Source: Propionicimonas sp.
GTDB lineage: Bacteria > Actinomycetota > Actinomycetes > Propionibacteriales > Propionibacteriaceae
Direction of reading: 5' to 3'
Assembly: GCF_029975155.1 (NCBI RefSeq)
Contig: NZ_JARKPQ010000090.1
Coordinates: forward strand, 30,982 to 94,981
DNA: 64,000 nt
The position numbers were made by a program, and so were the translations under genes. Below the pieces are notes generated by a model, which worked only from the letters and a program-made list of their open reading frames with translations, had not been told where the DNA came from and ran no database searches. Shown piece by piece: positions 26,003 to 31,969 of this stretch (positions are counted from its first letter, which is position 1; each line of letters starts with the position of its first letter).

Positions 26003-26482
26003 TCAGCAGGAGCGGGACGGCGGACCCCGGCGCGGGTTCTCGCGCGACCGGGCGGCGCTCTGGTAGCGCACCCGGACGGGCACCGGGACGGGCCGGGCCT
26101 GCGGCACGACCAGCGCCGAGAGTTCGACGAGCGCCGCGGCGAGCGCGCGGTGGGCGGACGTGGCCAGGCGCAGCGCGCCACGGACCAGCAGTGCACCGGC
26201 GGTGATCAGCAGCGGCAGCAGGAGCAGTTGCACCAGCAGCGTCGCGGCGATCATCAGCGTCCAGCTGACGGCCGGCGTCGGGGCGCTCACACAGTGCACG
26301 TCGCCGGAGAACCCGGTGGTCGCCACCCATTCGTACAGCGGGTGCCCGGCGTCGAAGCAGGCCACCACGCTCACCTTGGGCAGCCGCAACAGCAGCGGCA
26401 GCAACCCCACGATCGTGAGCGCGCCCGCAGCCACCCGCGCCCCGATCCCGGGCCGCGGCAGCCAGCGTCGCGCAGTGTGCAC
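26003..26482 (-). CDS. Small membrane protein upstream of DsbA/VKOR
   Basis: 159-aa protein not recognised as a named family. It has a membrane segment at about 17-36, an external loop with two cysteines (VACFDAG and DVHCVSA), a second segment pair at about 74-105 and a basic, Pro-rich tail. It lies upstream of the dsbA-like gene on the same strand (about 120 bp apart). The two loop cysteines make a link to disulfide chemistry possible but unproven. The DUF2975-like layout is only a resemblance. Confidence 0.6.
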   Translation of the reverse strand: MHTARRWLPRPGIGARVAAGALTIVGLLPLLLRLPKVSVVACFDAGHPLYEWVATTGFSGDVHCVSAPTPAVSWTLMIAATLLVQLLLLPLLITAGALLVRGALRLATSAHRALAAALVELSALVVPQARPVPVPVRVRYQSAARSRENPRRGPPSRSC

Positions 26483-26854
26483 GGACCGAATCCTACCAAC
26501 CGCCAGTCATGCCCACCTGTCCACTCCCGGGTGACCGGCCGCAGCCCCAGGTCATCCCCGGCCCCCCACACCCTCCCGGCCCCCCACACCATCCCGGCCC
26601 CCCACACCATCCCGGCCCCCCACGCCATCCCGGCCCCCCACGCCATCCCGGCCCCCCACGCCATCCCGGCCCCCCACGCCATCCCGGGCTTGACCCGGGA
26701 TCCCGTACGCCGGGTTGCCAGGTCGGTGCGGGGATCCCGGCGTCCGCCGGGATGACGTAGGGGGCCGGGATGACAGGCTCCCGGCATCCGCCGGATGACA
26801 GGCGTCCGCCAGCCGGCTGCGGGACCCCGTTGGGGGGCGTGTTACCCTCGTGGC
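26483..26854. other. Repeat-filled gap before the cysteine operon
   Basis: No gene is supported here. The gap holds the 18-bp tandem array and GTCATCCCGG element (26553-26756) and degenerate copies of GATGACAGG (about 26769-26810). The promoter of the cysteine leader peptide (-10 TACCCT at 26843-26848) is at its right end. Open frames across the array are repetitive and not credible genes. Confidence 0.7.
26553..26756. repeat. 18-bp tandem array grown from a GTCATCCCGG element
   Basis: Seven tandem units of CATCCCGGCCCCCCACRC (first 19 bp, the others 18 bp; 26553-26679). The array runs into a GGGCTTGACCCGGGATCC hairpin and then a closing GGATCCCGGCGTCCGCCGGGATGAC. Early units carry ACAC, later ones ACGC, showing stepwise expansion. 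The element ends match the copies at 12331 and 48700. Confidence 0.9.
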
Positions 26855-26938
26855 ATGCACACCTGCCGCTGGCTCGAAGCTCCGCTGAGCTCCCCGCGCG
26901 CCCTCTCGTGCATGTGTTGTTGTCGCAGCCTGGCCTGA
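26855..26938 (+). CDS. Poly-cysteine leader peptide of the cysE operon
   Basis: A 27-codon ORF encoding a peptide that begins MHTCRWLEAP and ends in SCMCCCRSLA. The ATG is 6 bases after a -10-like TACCCT (26843-26848), so it should be the very 5' end of a leaderless mRNA. Four cysteine codons in a five-codon window, followed 90 bp later by a sulfur operon, match the polycysteine leaderless ORFs reported as cysteine-responsive attenuators in mycobacteria. Low Cys-tRNA would stall ribosomes here and raise expression downstream. Function is inferred from position and composition. Confidence 0.8.
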   Translation: MHTCRWLEAPLSSPRALSCMCCCRSLA

Positions 26939-26947
26939 CCGCAGCCT

Positions 26948-26963
26948 GACGCCTCCCGGCGTC
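26948..26963 (+). terminator. Candidate attenuator hairpin after the leader peptide
   Basis: Perfect hairpin GACGCC-TCCC-GGCGTC starting 9 bases after the leader stop codon. There is no T tract, so it may pause polymerase, compete with another fold, or work with Rho. Role inferred from its position only. Confidence 0.35.
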
Positions 26964-27028
26964 CCCGAACCCTTCACCGCCCGCCGGCGGACGCTGCCTG
27001 CCACCCCGACCGACCAGAGGATCCGACA

Positions 27029-27514
27029 ATGCCCACTTCTTCCTCGCCCGCCACGTCCGGCGGCGTCGTCCTGATCGACCCGCGCGGCCCGCGCTTCGCC
27101 GCCGCCATCACGTCCGCGGTCCTGGCCGGCGCCCTGCTCGCCGGTCCCCAGTACGGACTGCTCCTGCTCGTCGTCCAGGCGTGCGCCTTCGGCGCCGGCT
27201 CACTGCTCGGCCTGCGGTACCAGCCGTACGGCTGGGTGTTCCGCCGGCTGGTCCGCCCGCGGCTGCCCGAGCCCCCGGAGCTCGAGGACGAGCGGCCGCC
27301 GCGGTTCGCGCAGACCGTCGGCCTCGGCTTCGCCGTCCTCGCGCTGATCGGGGCGCTGGCCCAACTGCCGGCGCTGTTCTACGCGGCGACCGGACTGGCG
27401 CTCGTGGCCGCACTGCTGAACGCCGTGTTCGACTTCTGCCTCGGCTGCGAGCTGTACCTGCTCGGCCGGCGGCTGTCCGGCCGCCACGCGGCGAGCGGGG
27501 CGGTGTCGCGATGA
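27029..27514 (+). CDS. DUF4395 membrane protein
   Basis: 161-aa protein with the DUF4395 pattern: an N-terminal DPRGPRFAA motif, two membrane segments, a cytoplasmic loop (RPRLPEPPELEDERPPRFAQ), two more segments and a conserved CLGCE near the C-terminus. In Actinobacteria DUF4395 genes travel with thioredoxin-like proteins and sulfur genes, as here. The role is unknown; the conserved cysteine pair suggests thiol or sulfur handling at the membrane. AGAGGA lies 7 bases before ATG 27029. First structural gene after the poly-Cys leader. Confidence 0.85.
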   Translation: MPTSSSPATSGGVVLIDPRGPRFAAAITSAVLAGALLAGPQYGLLLLVVQACAFGAGSLLGLRYQPYGWVFRRLVRPRLPEPPELEDERPPRFAQTVGLGFAVLALIGALAQLPALFYAATGLALVAALLNAVFDFCLGCELYLLGRRLSGRHAASGAVSR

Positions 27515-27942
27515 CCGGCGTGTACGTGCTGGCGCTGGCCCTGCTGCTGGCGCTCGGCTTCGGCCTGTACCGCAGGACCGTGGACGGGCGCGTCCAAGCC
27601 CTGGACGGACACCCGTCCGGCCTCGACGCCGGTCGCCTCGGCGAGGAGCTCGGCGCGGCGGCAACGTTCCTGCAGTTCTCCGCACCGGTCTGCGCGCCCT
27701 GCCGGGCGACCCGGCGCGTGCTCGGCGACCTCACCGCGGACTCCCCCGGCGTCGCCCACATCGAGATCGACGCGCAGCAGCGTCCCGACCTCGTGGACGA
27801 GCTGGGAATCATGCGCACCCCCACCGTGTTGTTGCTCGACGGCGGAGGCAGGGTGCGCGGCCGAATCGTCGGCGCACCCACCCGGCCGGACGCGCTGCGC
27901 GCCCTCGACACCCTTCTCAACGACGGAAAGCGATCCCGATGA
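27511..27942 (+). CDS. Membrane-anchored thioredoxin-like protein
   Basis: 143-aa protein: a short N-terminal membrane segment (VLALALLLALGFGLY), then a thioredoxin fold with CAPC in QFSAPVCAPCRATRR, an acidic central strand, and cis-Pro MRTPTVLLL. The start overlaps the DUF4395 stop (ATGA), so the two are translated together. Likely passes electrons to or from a thiol partner such as the DUF4395 protein. Confidence 0.85.
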   Translation: MTGVYVLALALLLALGFGLYRRTVDGRVQALDGHPSGLDAGRLGEELGAAATFLQFSAPVCAPCRATRRVLGDLTADSPGVAHIEIDAQQRPDLVDELGIMRTPTVLLLDGGGRVRGRIVGAPTRPDALRALDTLLNDGKRSR

Positions 27943-28727
27943 CCACCCACCGCGACGACGTGTGGACCCGCGTCCGCACCGAGGTCGGCGCAGACGCCCA
28001 GGCCGAACCCGCCCTGGCGAGCTTCCTGCACACCACGGTCCTCTCGCACGCCCGGCTCGAGGACGCGCTCAGTTTCATCCTCGCCAGCAAGCTCGGCAGT
28101 GAGACCATCACCTCGCTCAGCCTGCGCGAGCTGATCGGCCGGGCCTTCGACGACGACCGCTCGATCGGCGTCGCTGTCCGCGAGGACCTGCGGGCCGTGC
28201 TCAGCCGCGACCCGGCCACCCGGGGCTACTCCCAGCCGCTGCTGTACTTCAAGGGCTTCCACGCCCTGCAGGCCTACCGGGTCGCCCACTACTACTGGAC
28301 GCACGACCGGCCCGCGCTGGCGTTGTACCTGCAGAGCCGGATCTCCGAGGTGTTCGCCGTCGACATCCACCCCGGTGCGCGGATCGGCAAGGGCATCATG
28401 TTCGACCACGCCACCTCGGTGGTGATCGGCGAGACCGCGGTCGTCGAGGACGACTTCTCGATGCTGCACGAGGTGACCCTCGGCGGCACCGGCAAGATCG
28501 GCGGCGACCGGCACCCGAAGATCGGCCGCGGCGTGATGATCGGTGCCGGCGCGAAGGTGCTGGGCAACATCCGGGTGGGCGAGGGCGCCAAGGTCGGCGC
28601 CGGCTCGGTGGTGCTGGAGGACGTCCCGGCCTACACCACGGTCGCCGGCATCCCGGCGCGTCCGGTGGCCTACCCCGAGCACGCCCTCCCCGCGCTGGAC
28701 GCCCTGAACCCGCTCACCGAGGGCTGA
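27939..28727 (+). CDS. cysE: Serine O-acetyltransferase
   Basis: 262-aa enzyme. The N-terminal helical domain (about 1-140) is followed by a left-handed beta-helix of hexapeptide repeats (HPGARIGKGIMFDHATSVVIGE, VTLGGTGK, GAGAKVLGNIRVGEGAKVGAGS). His residues in the DIHPGA and FDHAT loops are the catalytic-site candidates. It makes O-acetylserine for cysteine synthesis. It overlaps the thioredoxin stop by four bases. With the poly-cysteine leader this gives an operon expected to switch on when cysteine is scarce. Confidence 0.93.
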   Translation: MTTHRDDVWTRVRTEVGADAQAEPALASFLHTTVLSHARLEDALSFILASKLGSETITSLSLRELIGRAFDDDRSIGVAVREDLRAVLSRDPATRGYSQPLLYFKGFHALQAYRVAHYYWTHDRPALALYLQSRISEVFAVDIHPGARIGKGIMFDHATSVVIGETAVVEDDFSMLHEVTLGGTGKIGGDRHPKIGRGVMIGAGAKVLGNIRVGEGAKVGAGSVVLEDVPAYTTVAGIPARPVAYPEHALPALDALNPLTEG

Positions 28728-28738
28728 CCCACAACCCC

Positions 28739-28796
28739 GGGGACAGGTCCCAGTCCCGTTCACGTCACAGGCTGAACGGGAATGGGACCTGTCCCC
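28739..28796. repeat. 58-bp near-perfect palindrome after cysE
   Basis: Arms of 24 bp (GGGGACAGGTCCCAGTCCCG... with one mismatch) around a 10-base loop. It begins 11 bp after the cysE stop and may end that operon. Its TGAACGGG ends relate it to 546-580 and 48831-48865. Elements with GGGGACAGG ends often belong to REP-like dispersed families. Confidence 0.75.
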
Positions 28797-28820
28797 ACTC
28801 CCGTGGCAACCCTCAACCCA

Positions 28821-28952
28821 ACCCTTAAGGGTGACTTGAGGTGCCTCTTCGGAAAAACCCCTAGTCAGCGCAACTTTGTCCACCGAGAGGGCGACCGCAA
28901 CCCTCAAGGAGACCCTTGCCCGCCGGCGGCCGGGCTAGGTACGAAGACCCTT
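28821..28952 (+). promoter_or_regulatory. Structured 5' leader, possible c-di-AMP riboswitch
   Basis: A 130-base leader directly before a cell-wall hydrolase gene. It contains a perfect ACCCTTAAGGGT palindrome, GAGGTGCCTC, and conserved-looking single-strand blocks (CGCAAC, GAGGGCGACCGCAACCCTC, GGAGACCC, GGTACGAAGACCC). In Actinobacteria NlpC/P60 and Rpf genes are often preceded by ydaO-type c-di-AMP riboswitches; I infer this from the context and the block style, not from a full match to the consensus. Confidence 0.4.
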
Positions 28953-31148
28953 GTGAAAGCTGTGACGAGAGTGCTGTCTGTGGCCATTGCGGTAGCCGTG
29001 ACGCTCGGCTGCGCGCTCGTTCAGTCCCCTTCGGCAGAAGCCGTCTCGGCCAGCGCGAAGACCAAATTCATCGCCAGCATGGTCACCGCCGCCCAGAAGA
29101 CGCAGCGGAAGTTCGGGGTCCCGGCGTCGGTCTCGATGGCCCTGGCGATCGCGGCGTCCGACTGGGGCACCTCGTCGGTGGTGGCCAAGACCAAGAACTA
29201 CTTCGACACCCCCTGCAGCGGTTCGATGACCGCCGCGCAGTTCGCCAAGCTGGCCGAGGCGCAGGTGGGCAAGCCGTACGTGCTCGGCGCGGAGGCTGCG
29301 ATCACGAACCCCAACCCGCCGAAGTTCGACTGCTCCGAGCTCGTGCAGTGGCTGTACGGCCGCTCCGGAAACCCGATCACCGACCTGGCCGCCTCGCAGT
29401 ACAACGTGACCAAGAAGGTCGCGTCCGGTGACTCCCCCAAGGTCGGCGACCTGGTCTTCCTGCGCAACAACCCCGCCCGTTCGAACGGCATCGGCCACGT
29501 CGCCGTGCTGACCAAGAAGCGGGCCGACGGCGAGTGGGAGATCGTCGAGGCCCGCGGACGGGCCTACGGCGTGGTCAAGACCACCCTGAGCTACTGGAAG
29601 CAGCGCTCCCACTACGCCGGGCTGCGCAGGTATGCGTCCTTCGTGCTGGTGAACGGGGACAGCGTCACCGCGTCCGCCGCCGGCGACTACCGGACGAAGT
29701 GCGTGAAGGTCGGCTCGACCACGTACTCGGCGTTCTCGTCGATGACCAACTCCTTCTACGCGAACGCCGCCGCGATCACCGAGGACTCCGCCTACGCGGA
29801 CGCCCGCGCGGTGCTGTCCAGCGTCCCCAAGCTGGTGAACGCGATCGCGAAGGTCGTCAAGCCGAAGGACTCCGCCGGCTACGCCAAGACCCTGACCTCG
29901 CTCATCGACACCTACCACCTCACCGACTACGACATCGTCCCGATCGGGATCGTGCTCGTCTCGGGCAACAGCGGGACGAAGGTCACGGCGCTGCAGCACC
30001 TGCTGAAGGCGGCGGGCCAGAGCGTCACCGTCACCGGGAAGTACGACGCCAAGACCGTCTCCGCGGTGAAGAAGTTCCAGAAGGCCAAGAAGCTGGAGTC
30101 CGACGGCGAGGCCGGTCAGTACACGCTGTCCGCGCTGTTCTCGACGCTGACCTCCGGCGCGTCCGGGGCGTCCGCCCAGGCGCTGAACGTCCTGCTCGAC
30201 GGGTTGGGCTATGCCACCACGGCCGGCAGCAGCTTCGGGACGGCCACCCTCGCGGCGGTGAAGGCGTTCCAGACCACCGCGGGCCGCAGCGCGACCGGCA
30301 CGGTCGACCCGAACACCTGGGCCGCCCTGTTCATGTCCCTGGACTCACAGGCGCCGAAGATCAGCGGCACCACCCGGGTCGGGCAGACCCTCACCGCCAC
30401 CGTGGACAAGTGGGGCCCGGGCACGGTCTCCCTGGCCTACCAGTGGTATCGCAACAACACGGCGATCGGCGGCGCGGAGGACACCAGCTACACCCTGCGG
30501 GCCGAGGACGCGGGCAAGACCATCACCGTCGTGGTGACCGGCACCAGGGCGGGCTACACCGTGACCAGCCGCAGTTCCGCGGCGACCAAGCAGATCGAGA
30601 GCAACACGCTCGGCACCGCGCCGGTGCCCACGGTCAAGGGCACGGCGCAAGTGGGCAAGAAGCTCACGGTGACCGCCGGCACCTGGAAGCCGGCTCCGGT
30701 CGCCCTCGCCTACCAGTGGCTGCGCGACGGCGAGGCGATCGCCGGCGCCACCAAGACCACCTACACCGTGCAGGCGGCCGACGTGGACGCCAAGCTTTCC
30801 GTCACGGTCACGGGCACCAAGGCGGGTTACGAGCCGGTGGCCAAGACGTCCGAAGAGACCGACAAGGTGGCGAAGGGCCAGCTCACCGGCAAGAAGCCGG
30901 CCATCCGCGGCACCCGCGACGTGGGCGTGACGCTCAAGGTCGAGGTCAGCACCTGGTCGCCGTCCGGGGTGAAGCTCACCTACCAGTGGTACCGGGGCAG
31001 CAGCGCCATCAAGGGCGCGACGAAGACGAAGTACAAGCTGACGAAGTCCGACAAGGGCAAGCAGCTCACCGTCGTCGTGACGGGCACCAAGGACGGCTAC
31101 GAGACACTGGAACTGCGCTCCGCGAAGACCAGGAAGGTCACGACCTGA
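28953..31148 (+). CDS. Secreted NlpC/P60 cell-wall hydrolase with PG-binding and Ig-like repeats
   Basis: 731-aa exported protein. Signal peptide about 1-29 (VAIAVAVTLGCALVQSPSAEA). A glucosaminidase-like stretch (GVPASVSMALAIAASDWG) is interrupted by an NlpC/P60-like domain with the nucleophile in FDCSELVQWL and the His in GIGHVAVL. A second glucosaminidase-like part runs at about 235-320. Two PG_binding_1 domains follow (NSGTKVTALQHLL, AVKKFQKAKKL; AVKAFQTTAGR). Three Ig-like repeats of about 90 residues close it (each with LAYQW or LTYQW). It probably cleaves peptidoglycan during growth or division. The GTG at 28953 follows the structured leader. Confidence 0.85.
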   Translation: MKAVTRVLSVAIAVAVTLGCALVQSPSAEAVSASAKTKFIASMVTAAQKTQRKFGVPASVSMALAIAASDWGTSSVVAKTKNYFDTPCSGSMTAAQFAKLAEAQVGKPYVLGAEAAITNPNPPKFDCSELVQWLYGRSGNPITDLAASQYNVTKKVASGDSPKVGDLVFLRNNPARSNGIGHVAVLTKKRADGEWEIVEARGRAYGVVKTTLSYWKQRSHYAGLRRYASFVLVNGDSVTASAAGDYRTKCVKVGSTTYSAFSSMTNSFYANAAAITEDSAYADARAVLSSVPKLVNAIAKVVKPKDSAGYAKTLTSLIDTYHLTDYDIVPIGIVLVSGNSGTKVTALQHLLKAAGQSVTVTGKYDAKTVSAVKKFQKAKKLESDGEAGQYTLSALFSTLTSGASGASAQALNVLLDGLGYATTAGSSFGTATLAAVKAFQTTAGRSATGTVDPNTWAALFMSLDSQAPKISGTTRVGQTLTATVDKWGPGTVSLAYQWYRNNTAIGGAEDTSYTLRAEDAGKTITVVVTGTRAGYTVTSRSSAATKQIESNTLGTAPVPTVKGTAQVGKKLTVTAGTWKPAPVALAYQWLRDGEAIAGATKTTYTVQAADVDAKLSVTVTGTKAGYEPVAKTSEETDKVAKGQLTGKKPAIRGTRDVGVTLKVEVSTWSPSGVKLTYQWYRGSSAIKGATKTKYKLTKSDKGKQLTVVVTGTKDGYETLELRSAKTRKVTT

Positions 31149-31170
31149 CCGGTCGGGGTCGGGCCCGGGC

Positions 31171-31818
31171 TCACCACGTGCTGCCGCTGCACTTCGCGGT
31201 GATCTTGTACGGAAGGACCTCCGTCCGCGTGGTGCCCTTCCGGGTCTCGCGGGCGAGGAACTTGCCGGACACCGTGAACGTGTTGCCGGACCTGGTCAGC
31301 TTCGCGGAGGTGCCCTTCGCGGGCTTGGCCGCGTTGTAGCCGAGCTTCCAGGTGAAGCCCTCCGAGTCCTTGCCGAAGGCACCGTCGACGGACGCCACCT
31401 TCTTGCGGGCGGCGTCGAGCACGACGGTCAGGTCGACGGTGCCGTACCACTCGTTGGCGTGGTCGGCCAGCACGATCGTCGGGGCGCCCTCGACGGTCTG
31501 GCAGGTGCCCTTGAGGGCGTCGCTGACCGTGAGGAAGATCGCCATCGTGCCCGTGGCGTCGACCGGTTTCAGAGTCGGGGCGGCGGACGTCGGCGTGGCC
31601 GAGGGCGTCTTCGTCGGCGAGGCGGACGGCTTCTGCGGCGCGGACGGAGTGATGGTCTCGACCGGCTTCGGCGTGAACTGCGGGCTGCCACCCCACGTGC
31701 ACGCGGACGTGCTCACCGCCAGCGCCGTCCCCAGGACGACCGCCACCGCTCTCCCCCAGCGCGCCGCGCGCGCCGCAGCCACCTTGTTCGCCTGATCTGC
31801 CACGTCACCATCGTCCAT
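31171..31818 (-). CDS. Exported lipoprotein, LpqH-like
   Basis: 215-aa protein with an N-terminal hydrophobic segment ending in a lipobox-like STSAC, then a Thr/Pro/Ser-rich linker (about 50-80), then a beta-rich domain with two cysteines (GTCQTVEG and the C-terminal ITAKC). The pattern TVEGAP...FTVSGKF...YKITAKC resembles the 19-kDa antigen (LpqH) family of actinobacterial surface lipoproteins, but similarity is weak. The start at 31818 is a choice; an upstream ATG at 31875 is in frame. Confidence 0.6.
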   Translation of the reverse strand: MDDGDVADQANKVAAARAARWGRAVAVVLGTALAVSTSACTWGGSPQFTPKPVETITPSAPQKPSASPTKTPSATPTSAAPTLKPVDATGTMAIFLTVSDALKGTCQTVEGAPTIVLADHANEWYGTVDLTVVLDAARKKVASVDGAFGKDSEGFTWKLGYNAAKPAKGTSAKLTRSGNTFTVSGKFLARETRKGTTRTEVLPYKITAKCSGSTW

Positions 31819-31881
31819 CGCCCGGTCACCCCGGACGCGTGCGACGCGCCACGCGACCCCGAAGTCGCCGGCCATTCACAT

Positions 31882-31949
31882 CGAACGCCTCCGTTCCGGT
31901 CAAACGCCCCACCGCACGCTGGAGCGTTTGACCGAAACGGAGGCGTTCG
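31882..31949. repeat. 68-bp long palindrome, copy 1
   Basis: Near-perfect palindrome with arms of about 25 bp (CGAACGCCTCCGTTCCGGTC...) and a GC-rich centre. The same 68-bp element is at 37749-37816. It lies between the helicase stop and the lipoprotein start, on the helicase-to-lipoprotein side of a same-strand pair. Confidence 0.9.
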
Positions 31950-31969
31950 GCGGGGAGAGGTGGGACGGC

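Noticed and set aside
26553..26679. Possible CRISPR array
   Set aside because: Units are 18 bp with no unique spacers and no cas genes nearby; it is a tandem minisatellite.
26371..27029. Gly/Trp-rich or Pro/His-rich repeat proteins read across the tandem array
   Set aside because: Frames are open in both directions only because the 18-bp unit is a multiple of three; no start site or homology supports a protein.
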